Shown piece by piece: positions 23,442 to 37,316 of a stretch of 64,000 nt of DNA. The notes beneath the pieces were generated by a model. It made no database searches, was not told where the DNA came from, and saw only the letters and a list, made by a program, of their open reading frames with translations. Made by a program: the position numbers and the translations under genes. The stretch is from Thalassotalea crassostreae (lineage in GTDB: Bacteria > Pseudomonadota > Gammaproteobacteria > Enterobacterales > Alteromonadaceae), in the NCBI RefSeq assembly GCF_001831495.1, contig NZ_CP017689.1, positions 1-64,000 of the forward strand, read 5' to 3'. Numbering within the stretch: position 1 is the first letter of the stretch; every line of letters starts with the position of its first letter.

Positions 23442-25097
23442 ATGTCTGAAAAATATATTCGTGGCCTTGAAAAAGTCGCTGCTAATCATCAAGCATTGAC
23501 ACCAGTTAACTTTTTAAAGCGCACAGCACAACTGTATCCTCAGCGTAAAGCAATCGTTTACGGTAGTGAATCATTCACTTATCAAGAGTTTAATAAAAAC
23601 GTTAATCGATTGGCTTCAGCACTCGTTGCCAGAGGCGTAAAAAAAGGCACCACAGTGACAATTATGGCAGCCAATATTCCTGCATTTTTAGACGCTCATT
23701 TTGCCGTACCTATGATTGGTGCAGTACTCAATTCGTTAAATACTCGCCTTGATGCCGCCAATTTAGCTTTTATACTCGACCACGCTGAGACCGATGTATT
23801 ACTCGTTGATACGGCTTATATCGATGTTATGCAACAAGCCGTCGCCTTATCTGATCGTAACCCTATGATTATCGATATTGTTGACCATGAATGTGTCGAT
23901 GGCCGCTTAATGGGTGAAATAGAGTACCAAGATTTATTGGCTGAAGGCAGCGCCGAACCATTTGAACATCTGATTGAAGATGAATGGGATGCGATGGCGC
24001 TAAACTATACCTCGGGTACCACGGGTAATCCTAAAGGCGTGGTTTATTCACATCGCGGCGCCTACTTGAATGCCTTGGGCAACAATATGATTTGGCCATT
24101 GGGCGAGAATTCTGTGTATTTATGGACTCTGCCAATGTTCCATTGCAATGGTTGGTGCTTCCCGTGGACGATAACAGCCGTTGGTGGCACTCATGTGTGC
24201 CTTCGCCAAGTTGAGGTTAATGCCATCGTTGAGGCTATGGTTGAAAACCAAGTTACTCATTTTTGTGGTGCGCCAATTGTACTTAATATGATACTTAATG
24301 CGCCGACTGAATTAACCGAAGAATTAGCACAAAAAGTACCGCACGATATTAAAGCAATGACCGCTGGCGCTCCGCCACCTGCGGCGGTTATAAAAGGTAT
24401 GGAAGCGTTAGGTTTTGATATTACTCAAAGCTATGGCTTAACTGAAGTTTATGGACCGTGTGTGGTAAGCCAATGGAAAGATGAATGGGATGAGTTAGGC
24501 GATGACGAACGTGCAGCGTTAAAAGCTAGACAAGGTATTCGTTACCCGACTCAAGAAGATTGTGATGTACTTGACCCTGAAACGATGCAACCGGTTCCAT
24601 GTGATGCTGAAACCATTGGTGAAATCATGTTTCGTGGCAATACCACAATGAAAGGGTATTTGAAAAACCAAGCAACGACGGAAGAATCCTTTGAACAAGG
24701 ATGGTTTCACTCCGGCGATTTAGCGGTTAAACACCCCGATGGTTACATTGAAATACGAGATCGTTCGAAAGATATTATTATCTCTGGTGGCGAAAATATT
24801 TCGTCGGTTGAGGTCGAAGGGGTTTTATATCGACACCCAGCGATTATGGAAGCTGCGGTTGTTGCCAGAGCCGATGAAAAATGGGGTGAAACGCCTTGTG
24901 CTTTCGTTGACTTAAAGCCAGGAGAAAGTGCAACGGAAGAGGAAATAATAGAGTTTTGTCGTAATGAAATGGCTCGCTTTAAGTGTCCTAAAACCATTAT
25001 TTTTGCAGAGCTACCGAAAACTTCTACCGGTAAAATTCAAAAATTCATTCTGCGTGAGAAAGTGAAAAATCTATTTACTTTGGATAAATCAGCTTAG
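23442..25097 (+). CDS. Acyl-CoA ligase of the AMP-binding family
   Basis: The enzyme activates a carboxylic acid with ATP and CoA. The 551-residue protein has the AMP-binding motif YTSGTTGNPKGVVYSHRG, then WTLPMFHCNGWCFPWT, QSYGLTEVYGP, GWFHSGDLAV, the hinge IKDRSKDIIISGGENIS-like block (IRDRSKDIIISGG) and the catalytic Lys in KTSTGKIQK near the C-terminus. The FHCNGWCFPW segment recalls plant AAE ligases and bacterial DmdB-type (methylmercaptopropionate) ligases, so a short or medium chain substrate is likely. The exact substrate cannot be told from sequence. It stands alone with a strong ribosome binding site (GAGGGG). Confidence 0.85.
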   Translation: MSEKYIRGLEKVAANHQALTPVNFLKRTAQLYPQRKAIVYGSESFTYQEFNKNVNRLASALVARGVKKGTTVTIMAANIPAFLDAHFAVPMIGAVLNSLNTRLDAANLAFILDHAETDVLLVDTAYIDVMQQAVALSDRNPMIIDIVDHECVDGRLMGEIEYQDLLAEGSAEPFEHLIEDEWDAMALNYTSGTTGNPKGVVYSHRGAYLNALGNNMIWPLGENSVYLWTLPMFHCNGWCFPWTITAVGGTHVCLRQVEVNAIVEAMVENQVTHFCGAPIVLNMILNAPTELTEELAQKVPHDIKAMTAGAPPPAAVIKGMEALGFDITQSYGLTEVYGPCVVSQWKDEWDELGDDERAALKARQGIRYPTQEDCDVLDPETMQPVPCDAETIGEIMFRGNTTMKGYLKNQATTEESFEQGWFHSGDLAVKHPDGYIEIRDRSKDIIISGGENISSVEVEGVLYRHPAIMEAAVVARADEKWGETPCAFVDLKPGESATEEEIIEFCRNEMARFKCPKTIIFAELPKTSTGKIQKFILREKVKNLFTLDKSA

Positions 25098-25157
25098 CCA
25101 TTAAGGTGATTTACTCAAGCTAAAATTGAGTAAACAAGTTGCTGCAAACAAATAAAT

Positions 25158-25194
25158 GCGGTCATTATATAAAAGCGTTATAATGGCCGTTTTT
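25158..25194 (+). terminator. Probable intrinsic terminator before tsaC
   Basis: GCGGTCATTATA pairs with TATAATGGCCGT (12 bp with two wobbles), loop of 9 nt, followed by TTTTT. It ends the acyl-CoA ligase transcript. The right arm also contains TATAAT (25179-25184), which could act as a -10 for tsaC. Confidence 0.65.
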
Positions 25195-25225
25195 AGATCT
25201 TAACTCGTTTTACGAAGCACGTTTT

Positions 25226-26712
<1,487 letters not shown>

Positions 26713-26740
26713 CTTTGCTATCCAATAAATAGACAACAAA

Positions 26741-26767
26741 AAATCCCGCTCTAAGCGGGATTTTTTT
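26741..26767. terminator. Bidirectional terminator between hemF and the LapC-like gene
   Basis: AAATCCCGCT and AGCGGGATTT form a perfect 10-bp stem with loop CTA, with A and T runs outside. It serves both convergent genes. Confidence 0.92.
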
Positions 26768-26790
26768 GATTAATGATTTATCGATAGCCC

Positions 26791-28626
26791 TTAATTATTA
26801 AAACGGCGAAGTTCTTCCATGGCATTTAAAATAACAGGCATTCTTAATTTTGCATCGCTTTGCTCTTGGTATTGATTATCGTAAATGGTGAAATTGCCAA
26901 CGCGATCTAATTCATTTAAACGATCTGCTTCTTTTATTGCGTAGTAGCCATCGCGACCTAATAAAATCCAATCGTGTTTTTGCTTTTCAAACAAAGATTG
27001 ACCTGAGCTATAGTCAGCTGTGTCATTGTTACAACCTAGCGCTGCAGACATAATTGTTGGCGGTATATCGTAATGGCTGGTTTCGCCTTGATACATTGCT
27101 TTTTCTTGTTCTGGCCAATGAATAATCATCGGCACCTGTGTTTGGTAGGTTGAGTAGTTACTGTTATGGCCCCAATAATTTTTGCCGCTATCGTTGAACT
27201 CTTTGCCGTGATCACCGGTAATGATGATGATGGTATTGTTAATTTCATCACCAAGCTGTGCAATGACTTTCGCTACTTGCTGGTCCATAAAGTAAATTGC
27301 ATTTCGGTAAAGGTTTAAAAACGGTGTAGCGTCATAATCGTTATTCAGCGCCATATAATTTATATCATCTAAAGATGGCTTATATTTGCGTTCAAAATCG
27401 TCTGGAATAGAAAAACCATGGGCCGCATCAAATAACATAAATGAGAAAAATGGTTTGTCATTCGACTTTTGTTGATGCCAATTAATAAAGTCTTTTGTCA
27501 GGTCTATGTCACGTTCATAAGGCTTGTCGCCAACAGAGTGGGTTCTTAAACCGTCAACACTGGCAAATATTGTTTGATCAAATTCAGGACTCGTTAATTT
27601 CGCACTTGAAAAAATACCCATTTGATATTCTTGCTGTTTTAACACTTCCATCATTACCGGACTGCGTTGTTGATCGAGTATGGTCTGCCAGTAATGACCG
27701 GGAATACCATAAAACAAACTGAACATGCCGTGGCGAGTATTGTTACTACCACTAAAATGCTGGTCAAAACGAGTAGAGTTTTCAGCAAGATTATAGATAT
27801 TTGGCGTTAAATCCTTATCCATCATATCGGCGCGCCAGGAATCAAAAACGATGATCATCACATTTTTCTGTTGTTCAGCAGCGCTGCATTGCAATGCTTG
27901 CAGTGGATAGTTAATTGACGACTTAACTTTCTTTTGCTTTAACAGCGCTTGTTGTTTTTGCGCTTCGATGTTTACCACACCAAATTTTGCCATTAAGCTT
28001 TTTGCGGTCAGCGGAAAAGAAAGCGGTAAATATCTCGCTTGTTGAGTGATTTGCTTTTTAAACATTGCGTCAGCCCAGGTATGGATACCGTGACCACAGA
28101 GTAAAAGTACAAACCAGATCTTGACCATAGGTTTGAGTGAGTAAAACTTTTCTTTATATTTAAATCGGATGTATTCACTGATAAATATTTGAGTCGCAAA
28201 AAACGCTAAGATTATGCTGATAATCATCGCCCAAAGCTGCCACGAAAAACTAAATATTTCAGTACCACCCTCGATCATCAATTCAAATACAATGGTGTTG
28301 AAATGAAAACGATATTGTTGATAAACAAATGTGTCAGCGAGTAGCAACGATAACGCCAACGCTATCAAGGTAATTGCTATTGATCGAAACACCCATCCTA
28401 CTTTAATCAATCGAGCAAAAATTCTTAAACCAACTAACAATAGTAACGCTAATAAACCCAGTTGTGCGATGCCGTAGCTAACAATAAAAAGAAATGAAAT
28501 TGTATCTTGTGGGTATGGGTGTGGGCCGAAATAACGTAGGGAAATTATCAGTGCAATTAGCAAGTTTACGATTAAGTATCGGTTAAGCCAGCTCTTGTTG
28601 TATTTATAATTAGGATTAATAAGCAT
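26791..28626 (-). CDS. LapC/YejM (PbgA)-like inner membrane sulfatase-fold protein
   Basis: E. coli YejM senses lipopolysaccharide at the periplasmic face and controls LpxC turnover through LapB. This 611-residue protein has five hydrophobic helices in its first 190 residues, a DUF3413-type region, then an alkaline-phosphatase/sulfatase-fold periplasmic domain. HTWADAMFKKQITQQARYLP and LSFPLTAKSLMAKFG are close to the YejM linker by memory comparison. Unlike E. coli YejM, the active-site positions look intact: IVFDSWRADMM, SGSNNTRHGMFS and ITGDHGKEF supply the Asp, Thr and Asp-His ligands expected of LtaS-type enzymes. It is a single gene facing hemF. A catalytic role is possible but unproven. 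Confidence 0.82.
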   Translation of the reverse strand: MLINPNYKYNKSWLNRYLIVNLLIALIISLRYFGPHPYPQDTISFLFIVSYGIAQLGLLALLLLVGLRIFARLIKVGWVFRSIAITLIALALSLLLADTFVYQQYRFHFNTIVFELMIEGGTEIFSFSWQLWAMIISIILAFFATQIFISEYIRFKYKEKFYSLKPMVKIWFVLLLCGHGIHTWADAMFKKQITQQARYLPLSFPLTAKSLMAKFGVVNIEAQKQQALLKQKKVKSSINYPLQALQCSAAEQQKNVMIIVFDSWRADMMDKDLTPNIYNLAENSTRFDQHFSGSNNTRHGMFSLFYGIPGHYWQTILDQQRSPVMMEVLKQQEYQMGIFSSAKLTSPEFDQTIFASVDGLRTHSVGDKPYERDIDLTKDFINWHQQKSNDKPFFSFMLFDAAHGFSIPDDFERKYKPSLDDINYMALNNDYDATPFLNLYRNAIYFMDQQVAKVIAQLGDEINNTIIIITGDHGKEFNDSGKNYWGHNSNYSTYQTQVPMIIHWPEQEKAMYQGETSHYDIPPTIMSAALGCNNDTADYSSGQSLFEKQKHDWILLGRDGYYAIKEADRLNELDRVGNFTIYDNQYQEQSDAKLRMPVILNAMEELRRFNN

Positions 28627-28736
28627 TTTCGTTTTAATAGTTATCAGTTATTTGTTTTAAATCAAAATATTCATTTTCTAGCTCGTTACAATTTATCACA
28701 GTTTTTAACATTATGAATATATATAAGGCAACGGCC

Positions 28737-29402
28737 ATGAAAAAGAATTTAATAAGTTTAGCATTAGTGTCTCTTCTAGCAAGCAATGCGGCAATCGCAG
28801 CGTCATACCAAGAAGGTGACTTTGTTGTTCGTGGCGGTGCCACTATGGTTGCACCTGACGATGGTAAAGCTGGCGTTTATTTAGATGGCACTAATTCTGG
28901 TTTAGAAGTAAGTGTTGATGACAATACCCAGTTAGGTTTAAATTTTGTTTACTTTTTTGATCGCAATTGGGCTGTTGAAGTATTAGCGGCAACGCCTTTT
29001 ACTCATGATGTACAACTTCATGCGGGTAATGAAGAAACGACGTTAGCAGAAGTAACTCATTTACCACCAACAGTAAGTGCAATCTATTACTTTAATACCG
29101 GCTCAAAATTTAAGCCATATGTGGGTGCCGGTCTTAACTACACAGTTTTCTTTGACGAAGAATTTCAATCTGGTTTCGAAGAAGCAGGATTCAGTGATTT
29201 AGAATTAGATGGTTCTTTCGGTTTTGCTTTGCAAGTAGGTGCCGATTACCAACTTAATGATAAATGGCACGTAAACGCATCGGCTCGTTATATTGATATT
29301 GGTACAGAAGCTAATTTCTTAGTAGCAGATTCTATTAAAGGTACGGCAGATGTAGATGTTGACCCAATGGTATTTAGTTTAATGCTAGGTTATAAGTTCT
29401 AA
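28737..29402 (+). CDS. ompW: OmpW family outer membrane protein
   Basis: OmpW forms a small eight-stranded outer membrane barrel for hydrophobic molecules. ATG 28737 gives 221 residues starting with a signal peptide, MKKNLISLALVSLLASNAAIAA, cut before SYQEG; the upstream ATG at 28713 would add eight unlikely residues. Barrel features include GDFVVRGGATMVAPDDG, FFDRNWAVEVLAATPFTHDV, LPPTVSAIYYF and FKPYVGAGLNYTVFFDE. The C-terminus ends in MLGYKF, with the terminal Phe needed for barrel insertion. A terminator follows. Confidence 0.93.
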   Translation: MKKNLISLALVSLLASNAAIAASYQEGDFVVRGGATMVAPDDGKAGVYLDGTNSGLEVSVDDNTQLGLNFVYFFDRNWAVEVLAATPFTHDVQLHAGNEETTLAEVTHLPPTVSAIYYFNTGSKFKPYVGAGLNYTVFFDEEFQSGFEEAGFSDLELDGSFGFALQVGADYQLNDKWHVNASARYIDIGTEANFLVADSIKGTADVDVDPMVFSLMLGYKF

Positions 29403-29426
29403 CATCGGACTTAACGCACATATAAT

Positions 29427-29463
29427 AATGCCACTTGCGATTTCGTCGGTGGCATTTTTTATT
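29427..29463 (+). terminator. Intrinsic terminator after ompW
   Basis: AATGCCAC and GTGGCATT form an 8-bp stem around a 14-nt loop, followed by a run of T. Confidence 0.85.
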
Positions 29464-29543
29464 TTAACTTATAAGCAGATGTTCTTTTATTTAACCATTG
29501 TTTTGGTTAATCTCTAGTAAAACCACCTAATTAGTAAAACACC

Positions 29544-30362
29544 ATGGACAGCTACCTTGTTTACGGCAATCCAATAGCCCAATCTAAATCGCCATTTATT
29601 CATCAAATGTTTGCACAACAATGTCAGCAGAACATTGAATACGATAAACGTTGTTCTACCGAGAATGAGTTTACTGACGAGGTACATAGGTTTATTGCTA
29701 ATGGCGGAAAGGGCGCTAATGTTACTGCGCCTTTTAAAGAACAAGCAATGCAACTGAGTGATGAACTTAGTGTTCGTGCAAAAGCAGCCGGCGCGGTAAA
29801 TACATTGTCTTTTAGCAACAACATAATTTTCGGCGATAATACCGATGGCGTTGGTTTAGTTAATGATCTAATTGACAATAACATCACCTTAACCGGTAAA
29901 AGCATATTATTAATGGGTGCTGGCGGGGCGGCAAGAGGCGTTATTCAACCACTTTTAGAGCAAAACCCACAGCAACTAATTATCGTCAATCGAACATTAG
30001 AAAAAGCCAAACAGCTAATATCTCATTTTAACGATGAACGTCTATCTGCGATTTCATTCGAGCAAACAGCAAATATAAACGTAGATGTAATCATTAATGC
30101 TACCTCGGCTAGCTTGTCCGCAAAATTACCTCCGCTTAGCGTTAGCGCCATATCGCCTTCTACAGTTTGTTATGACATGGTTTATGGTAAAGAATTAACA
30201 CCGTTTTTAGTGTGGTGTGCAGATAATAATGCCAGTAAAGTCATTGACGGATTGGGAATGTTGGTTGGCCAAGCCGCTGAAAGCTTTTATCAATGGCGAG
30301 GGGTGAGACCGGATCCAAAACCGGTATTGTTGGCATTGCGAGAGATGTTGGATAAGTCATGA
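29544..30362 (+). CDS. aroE: Shikimate dehydrogenase AroE
   Basis: AroE reduces 3-dehydroshikimate to shikimate with NADPH in aromatic amino acid synthesis. The 272-residue length equals E. coli AroE. The substrate motif YLVYGNPIAQSKSPFIHQMF, NVTAPFKEQA with the catalytic Lys, and NTDGVGLVNDL are present. The NADP-binding GAGGAARGVIQPLL loop and IVNRTLEKAKQL follow. Its stop overlaps the next gene by 4 bp (ATGA). Confidence 0.97.
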   Translation: MDSYLVYGNPIAQSKSPFIHQMFAQQCQQNIEYDKRCSTENEFTDEVHRFIANGGKGANVTAPFKEQAMQLSDELSVRAKAAGAVNTLSFSNNIIFGDNTDGVGLVNDLIDNNITLTGKSILLMGAGGAARGVIQPLLEQNPQQLIIVNRTLEKAKQLISHFNDERLSAISFEQTANINVDVIINATSASLSAKLPPLSVSAISPSTVCYDMVYGKELTPFLVWCADNNASKVIDGLGMLVGQAAESFYQWRGVRPDPKPVLLALREMLDKS

Positions 30363-30574
30363 ACCAAGCCATTTTAATTAACGATGATTTTGAATATATA
30401 AAGCAAGATAGTTGTTGGCGATTTACTGGGATGTTAAACGCCGAGCGAGTTACTATCTATATAAAACATCAAAACCAAACCTTAACTGATTCGCTTAAAT
30501 TTGATTTAGAAGAAATGGTAGAAGAATTTCTTGAAGAAGATGAGCCAGATGACAAAAACGAAATCTGGCTGTAG
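30359..30574 (+). CDS. yrdB: DUF1488 family protein (YrdB-like)
   Basis: This small protein (71 residues) has no known function. It belongs to the DUF1488 type found right after aroE, as E. coli yrdB is. Visible features are ILINDDFEYIKQDSCWRFTGMLNAERVTIYI and a very acidic C-terminal third, rich in Glu and Asp. The 4-bp overlap with aroE indicates coupled translation. Confidence 0.85.
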   Translation: MNQAILINDDFEYIKQDSCWRFTGMLNAERVTIYIKHQNQTLTDSLKFDLEEMVEEFLEEDEPDDKNEIWL

Positions 30575-30627
30575 CTTGTTTAATCAGGTTGCCGCAGAGC
30601 TAATTTGAATTTAGGACTGTTCTAATA

Positions 30628-31176
30628 TTAGTTTTGCTCTAATAAATACTCGTCTTTTAATCTAACGTAATTTGCATTTGTTGCTTTCAAAAAGTGAAGT
30701 TCGTCTTCAGTTAAAGGTCTTTTCTTAGTGGCCGGGTTACCTACATATAAATAACCGGCGTCTAGGACTTTATTTGGTGCAACTAGTGAACCGGCACCGA
30801 TGATAATATCGTCACCAACTACTGCTCCATCCATTACTATTGCGCCCATGCCAACCAAAATTCGATTCCCTAAGGTGCAGCCGTGCAACATTACTTTATG
30901 TCCTATAGTCACTTGTTCGCCAATGACTAGAGGAAAACCATCTGGATTACGTTCAGTTTTTCGAGTGACATGCAGTACGCTGCCATCTTGAACATTAGAG
31001 CACCGGCCTATGGATATTGAATTTACATCACCACGAACGACAACCAACGGCCAGATACTAACGTCGTCCGCGATAGTGATATCGCCGATAACAACACTTG
31101 AGTTGTCTATATAAACATTTTCTCCAAGTTTAGGTGTTATTCCTCGGTAGCTTCGTAATTTTGAATTTGTCATCAT
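30628..31176 (-). CDS. yrdA: Gamma-carbonic anhydrase-like hexapeptide protein YrdA
   Basis: YrdA is a trimeric left-handed beta-helix protein of the gamma-carbonic anhydrase family; true anhydrase activity in this subgroup is uncertain. The 182 residues contain repeated hexapeptides (VVIGDI, VSIWPLVVVRGDV, MVGMGAIVMDGAVVGDD-like units). The zinc-type histidines lie in SVLHVTRK and IGHKVMLHGCTLGN. The gene is convergent with aroE-yrdB and lies next to the rRNA operon. The same neighbours are found in E. coli (aroE-yrdB-yrdA-rrnD). Confidence 0.93.
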   Translation of the reverse strand: MMTNSKLRSYRGITPKLGENVYIDNSSVVIGDITIADDVSIWPLVVVRGDVNSISIGRCSNVQDGSVLHVTRKTERNPDGFPLVIGEQVTIGHKVMLHGCTLGNRILVGMGAIVMDGAVVGDDIIIGAGSLVAPNKVLDAGYLYVGNPATKKRPLTEDELHFLKATNANYVRLKDEYLLEQN

Positions 31177-31410
31177 TCGCGTCTCTTAATTAATTTATAT
31201 TGATAATAGCAAGTTATTACTAATCTACTTACTATTTTACCTTTACTTTAAAAGATTTTTTCCATCAAAATATTTAGTCGGCCATTATAAACTTTGTGAA
31301 CAATATTTTAACAAAATTGATCTTTATATTAATAAAAAGGCCAATTATATAGCGATCTGTACAGAATATAGACGAACAAACTAGTTTTTTAAATTAATTC
31401 AAAAAAACAG

Positions 31411-31438
31411 TTGACCTTATCTTAAAAATCCCTAAAAT
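31411..31438 (+). promoter_or_regulatory. rRNA promoter P1
   Basis: TTGACC (31411-31416) and TAAAAT (31433-31438) are 16 bp apart, the short spacing typical of rRNA promoters. An A/T-rich tract resembling an UP element lies just upstream. The downstream GCGCATCC discriminator is repeated after P2. Confidence 0.75.
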
Positions 31439-31549
31439 GCGCATCCACTTCTTCGGGACATCCCAAGACAGTGTTTTGACAAGTTTGGTTATCGATATTG
31501 ATAGCAAAACGGTGAAGAAAACTTTTTTTAAAACTCTTGAAAAAAGTCG

Positions 31550-31577
31550 TTGACATCAAAACTGGATGACGTACAAT
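31550..31577 (+). promoter_or_regulatory. rRNA promoter P2
   Basis: A perfect TTGACA (31550-31555) is 16 bp from TACAAT (31572-31577), followed by a GC-rich discriminator GCGCATCCGCTTCGGGG, as expected for stringently controlled rRNA promoters. An A-tract region lies upstream. Confidence 0.85.
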
Positions 31578-31652
31578 GCGCATCCGCTTCGGGGCAAGGC
31601 CTGCGAAGCAACAAGTGAATAACGAATGCGATTATCACTTTCTCGAAAGAGA

Positions 31653-31665
31653 GCTCTTTAACAAT
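31653..31665 (+). promoter_or_regulatory. boxA antitermination site of the rRNA leader
   Basis: GCTCTTTAACAAT matches the rRNA boxA core that loads NusB-NusE and related factors to prevent Rho termination. A second copy lies in the 16S-23S spacer. Confidence 0.85.
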
Positions 31666-31884
31666 TAGTTATCATGCAATTTGTGTGGACATTCACGTTG
31701 ATGTAGATTTTACCAGAATCTTCGGATTCAAAACTTACTCAGTGAATGACTACACAAATATACATACTTAAACGATGTTTTTATAACATTAGATAAGTAC
31801 GTTTTATTTGAAACTTATTTCTTCGGAAATAAGAGTACAGAATTCATTGAGCCGAACCACTTGTTGGTTCACATTACACTTTTT

Positions 31885-33424
<1,540 letters not shown>

Positions 33425-33493
33425 CCTTAAGTAATTTCTCAACTTCGTTGAGTGTTCACACAAATTGCACTGATAACAATTAATAAAGGATAG

Positions 33494-33540
33494 AAACCAA
33501 ATTTAAAGTATCCTCTAGGATTTTTTAAATTTGGTTTTTT
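33494..33540 (+). terminator. Terminator-like hairpin inside the rRNA spacer
   Basis: AAACCAAATTTAAA pairs perfectly with TTTAAATTTGGTTT (14 bp) around a loop that itself contains ATCCTCTAGGAT, and the right arm runs into TTTTTT. It looks like an intrinsic terminator but lies within an operon that is read through, so it may be overridden by antitermination or serve processing. Confidence 0.5.
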
Positions 33541-33573
33541 ACCAAAATCATCGCCGAATGTGAGCGTTGATTA

Positions 33574-33586
33574 GATCTTTAACAAT
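33574..33586 (+). promoter_or_regulatory. boxA site in the 16S-23S spacer
   Basis: GATCTTTAACAAT repeats the leader boxA core (CTTTAACAAT) about 320 bp before 23S. This renews antitermination for the long 23S gene. Confidence 0.8.
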
Positions 33587-33894
33587 TTGGAAAGCTGATA
33601 TTAAACCCGATAATTCGTGTTTATGATCACCAGTCATAAACGCATGCGAATTATCAACCAATGAGTTTCTGTTTTACAGAAACACATTTAGACAATCATT
33701 AGATTGTCGAAATTATAACTAACATAGTCGTTATGTTAGTTGTTCTTACTCAAGGCTCAAGCAGCAATGCTTGAGATAGATAACTTGTTGATAAGTTATC
33801 TCATTCTTATTGAATGCGTGAAAATGTCAGACGTACATTTAGATTTGGTTTTGTCACCAAGTCACTCAGGTTGAAAGACTGGTTGGGGTTGTAT

Positions 33895-36786
<2,892 letters not shown>

Positions 36787-37004
36787 ACAACACCCAAACA
36801 GTTTTGTTTGAGTATGCACTGAAATTGTTCCAGACAATTTCTAGCACTTCCTCCATCCATGGAGGTCGTATGTTGTATGTTGTTTGACACTCTTTGAAAG
36901 AGAGTTCACGCATTAAAAAGAATACTTGAGAAAAACGTTTAATATCGACTTCCTGAACTTGTTTCAGGATCTCATTCAGCTTTCGAAATTGTTTAACAAG
37001 TTTT

Positions 37005-37122
37005 TGTCTGGCGACCATAGCATTGTGGCCCCACCTGATCCCATGCCGAACTCAGAAGTGAAACGCAATTGCGCCGATGGTAGTGTGGGAGTTCCCATGT
37101 GAGAGTAGGTCATCGCCAGGCT
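37005..37122 (+). rRNA. rrf: 5S ribosomal RNA
   Basis: The gene runs from TGTCTGGCGACCATAGCAT to CATCGCCAGGCT, about 118 nt. The centre CCCATGCCGAACTCAGAAG and GCGCCGATGGTAGTGTGGG is diagnostic. Its two ends pair (TGTCTGGCGA with TCGCCAGGC). It lies 218 bp after 23S and is followed by a strong terminator. A fragment of a second copy's 3' end occurs 152 bp downstream. Confidence 0.97.
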
Positions 37123-37135
37123 CCTATTTCGAAAA

Positions 37136-37161
37136 GCCCGCTCATTTGAGCGGGCTTTTTT
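37136..37161 (+). terminator. First rRNA operon terminator
   Basis: GCCCGCTCA and TGAGCGGGC form a 9-bp GC-rich stem with a 2-nt loop, preceded by AAAA and followed by TTTTTT, 14 bp after 5S. Confidence 0.95.
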
Positions 37162-37261
37162 CGTTTTCAAACACTGTGCGTCTAATGGCTCGACCTACTA
37201 CGTAGGTCACCGGCAAAACCGTTCATCCATGAACTTGCCGGCATTTGTGCATCCATGCACT

Positions 37262-37274
37262 TCATCGCCAGGCT
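37262..37274 (+). pseudogene. Remnant 3' end of a second 5S rRNA
   Basis: TCATCGCCAGGCT repeats exactly the last 13 nt of the 5S gene (37110-37122). It is followed by its own spacer and terminator, but the other 105 nt of 5S are missing. It is best read as the scar of a lost tandem 5S copy. Confidence 0.65.
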
Positions 37275-37288
37275 TCCAATTCAAGAAA

Positions 37289-37316
37289 GCCCCTAGCTAA
37301 CGCTAGGGGCTTTTTT
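37289..37316 (+). terminator. Second rRNA operon terminator
   Basis: GCCCCTAGC and GCTAGGGGC form a 9-bp stem with a 4-nt loop, followed by TTTTTT. It follows the 5S remnant just as the first terminator follows 5S. Confidence 0.93.

Larger units (their letters stand above)
31177..31884 (+). promoter_or_regulatory. Leader and promoter region of the rRNA operon
   Basis: This 708-bp gap holds no gene. It contains two sigma70-type promoters with AT-rich upstream stretches, a boxA antitermination site, and the left arm of the 16S processing stem. The leader segment TGCAATTTGTGTG (31675-31687) is the exact reverse complement of CACACAAATTGCA (33457-33469) in the spacer after 16S, as expected of an RNase III stem. 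The first 230 bp after yrdA contain nothing recognisable. Confidence 0.85.
33425..33894 (+). other. 16S-23S internal spacer without tRNA genes
   Basis: The 470-bp spacer carries no tRNA: no cloverleaf and no GTTCGAAT T-arm on the plus strand. It contains the right arm of the 16S processing stem (33457-33469), a terminator-like hairpin (33494-33540), boxA (33574-33586) and six further hairpins between 33609 and 33800. The left arm of the 23S stem ends it. GGTTGGGGTTGTATGGTT pairs with the sequence just after 23S. Confidence 0.9.

Noticed and set aside
33425-33894. Possible tRNA gene in the 16S-23S spacer
   Set aside because: No cloverleaf, T-arm or CCA end is present; the hairpins are separate stems and do not assemble into a tRNA.
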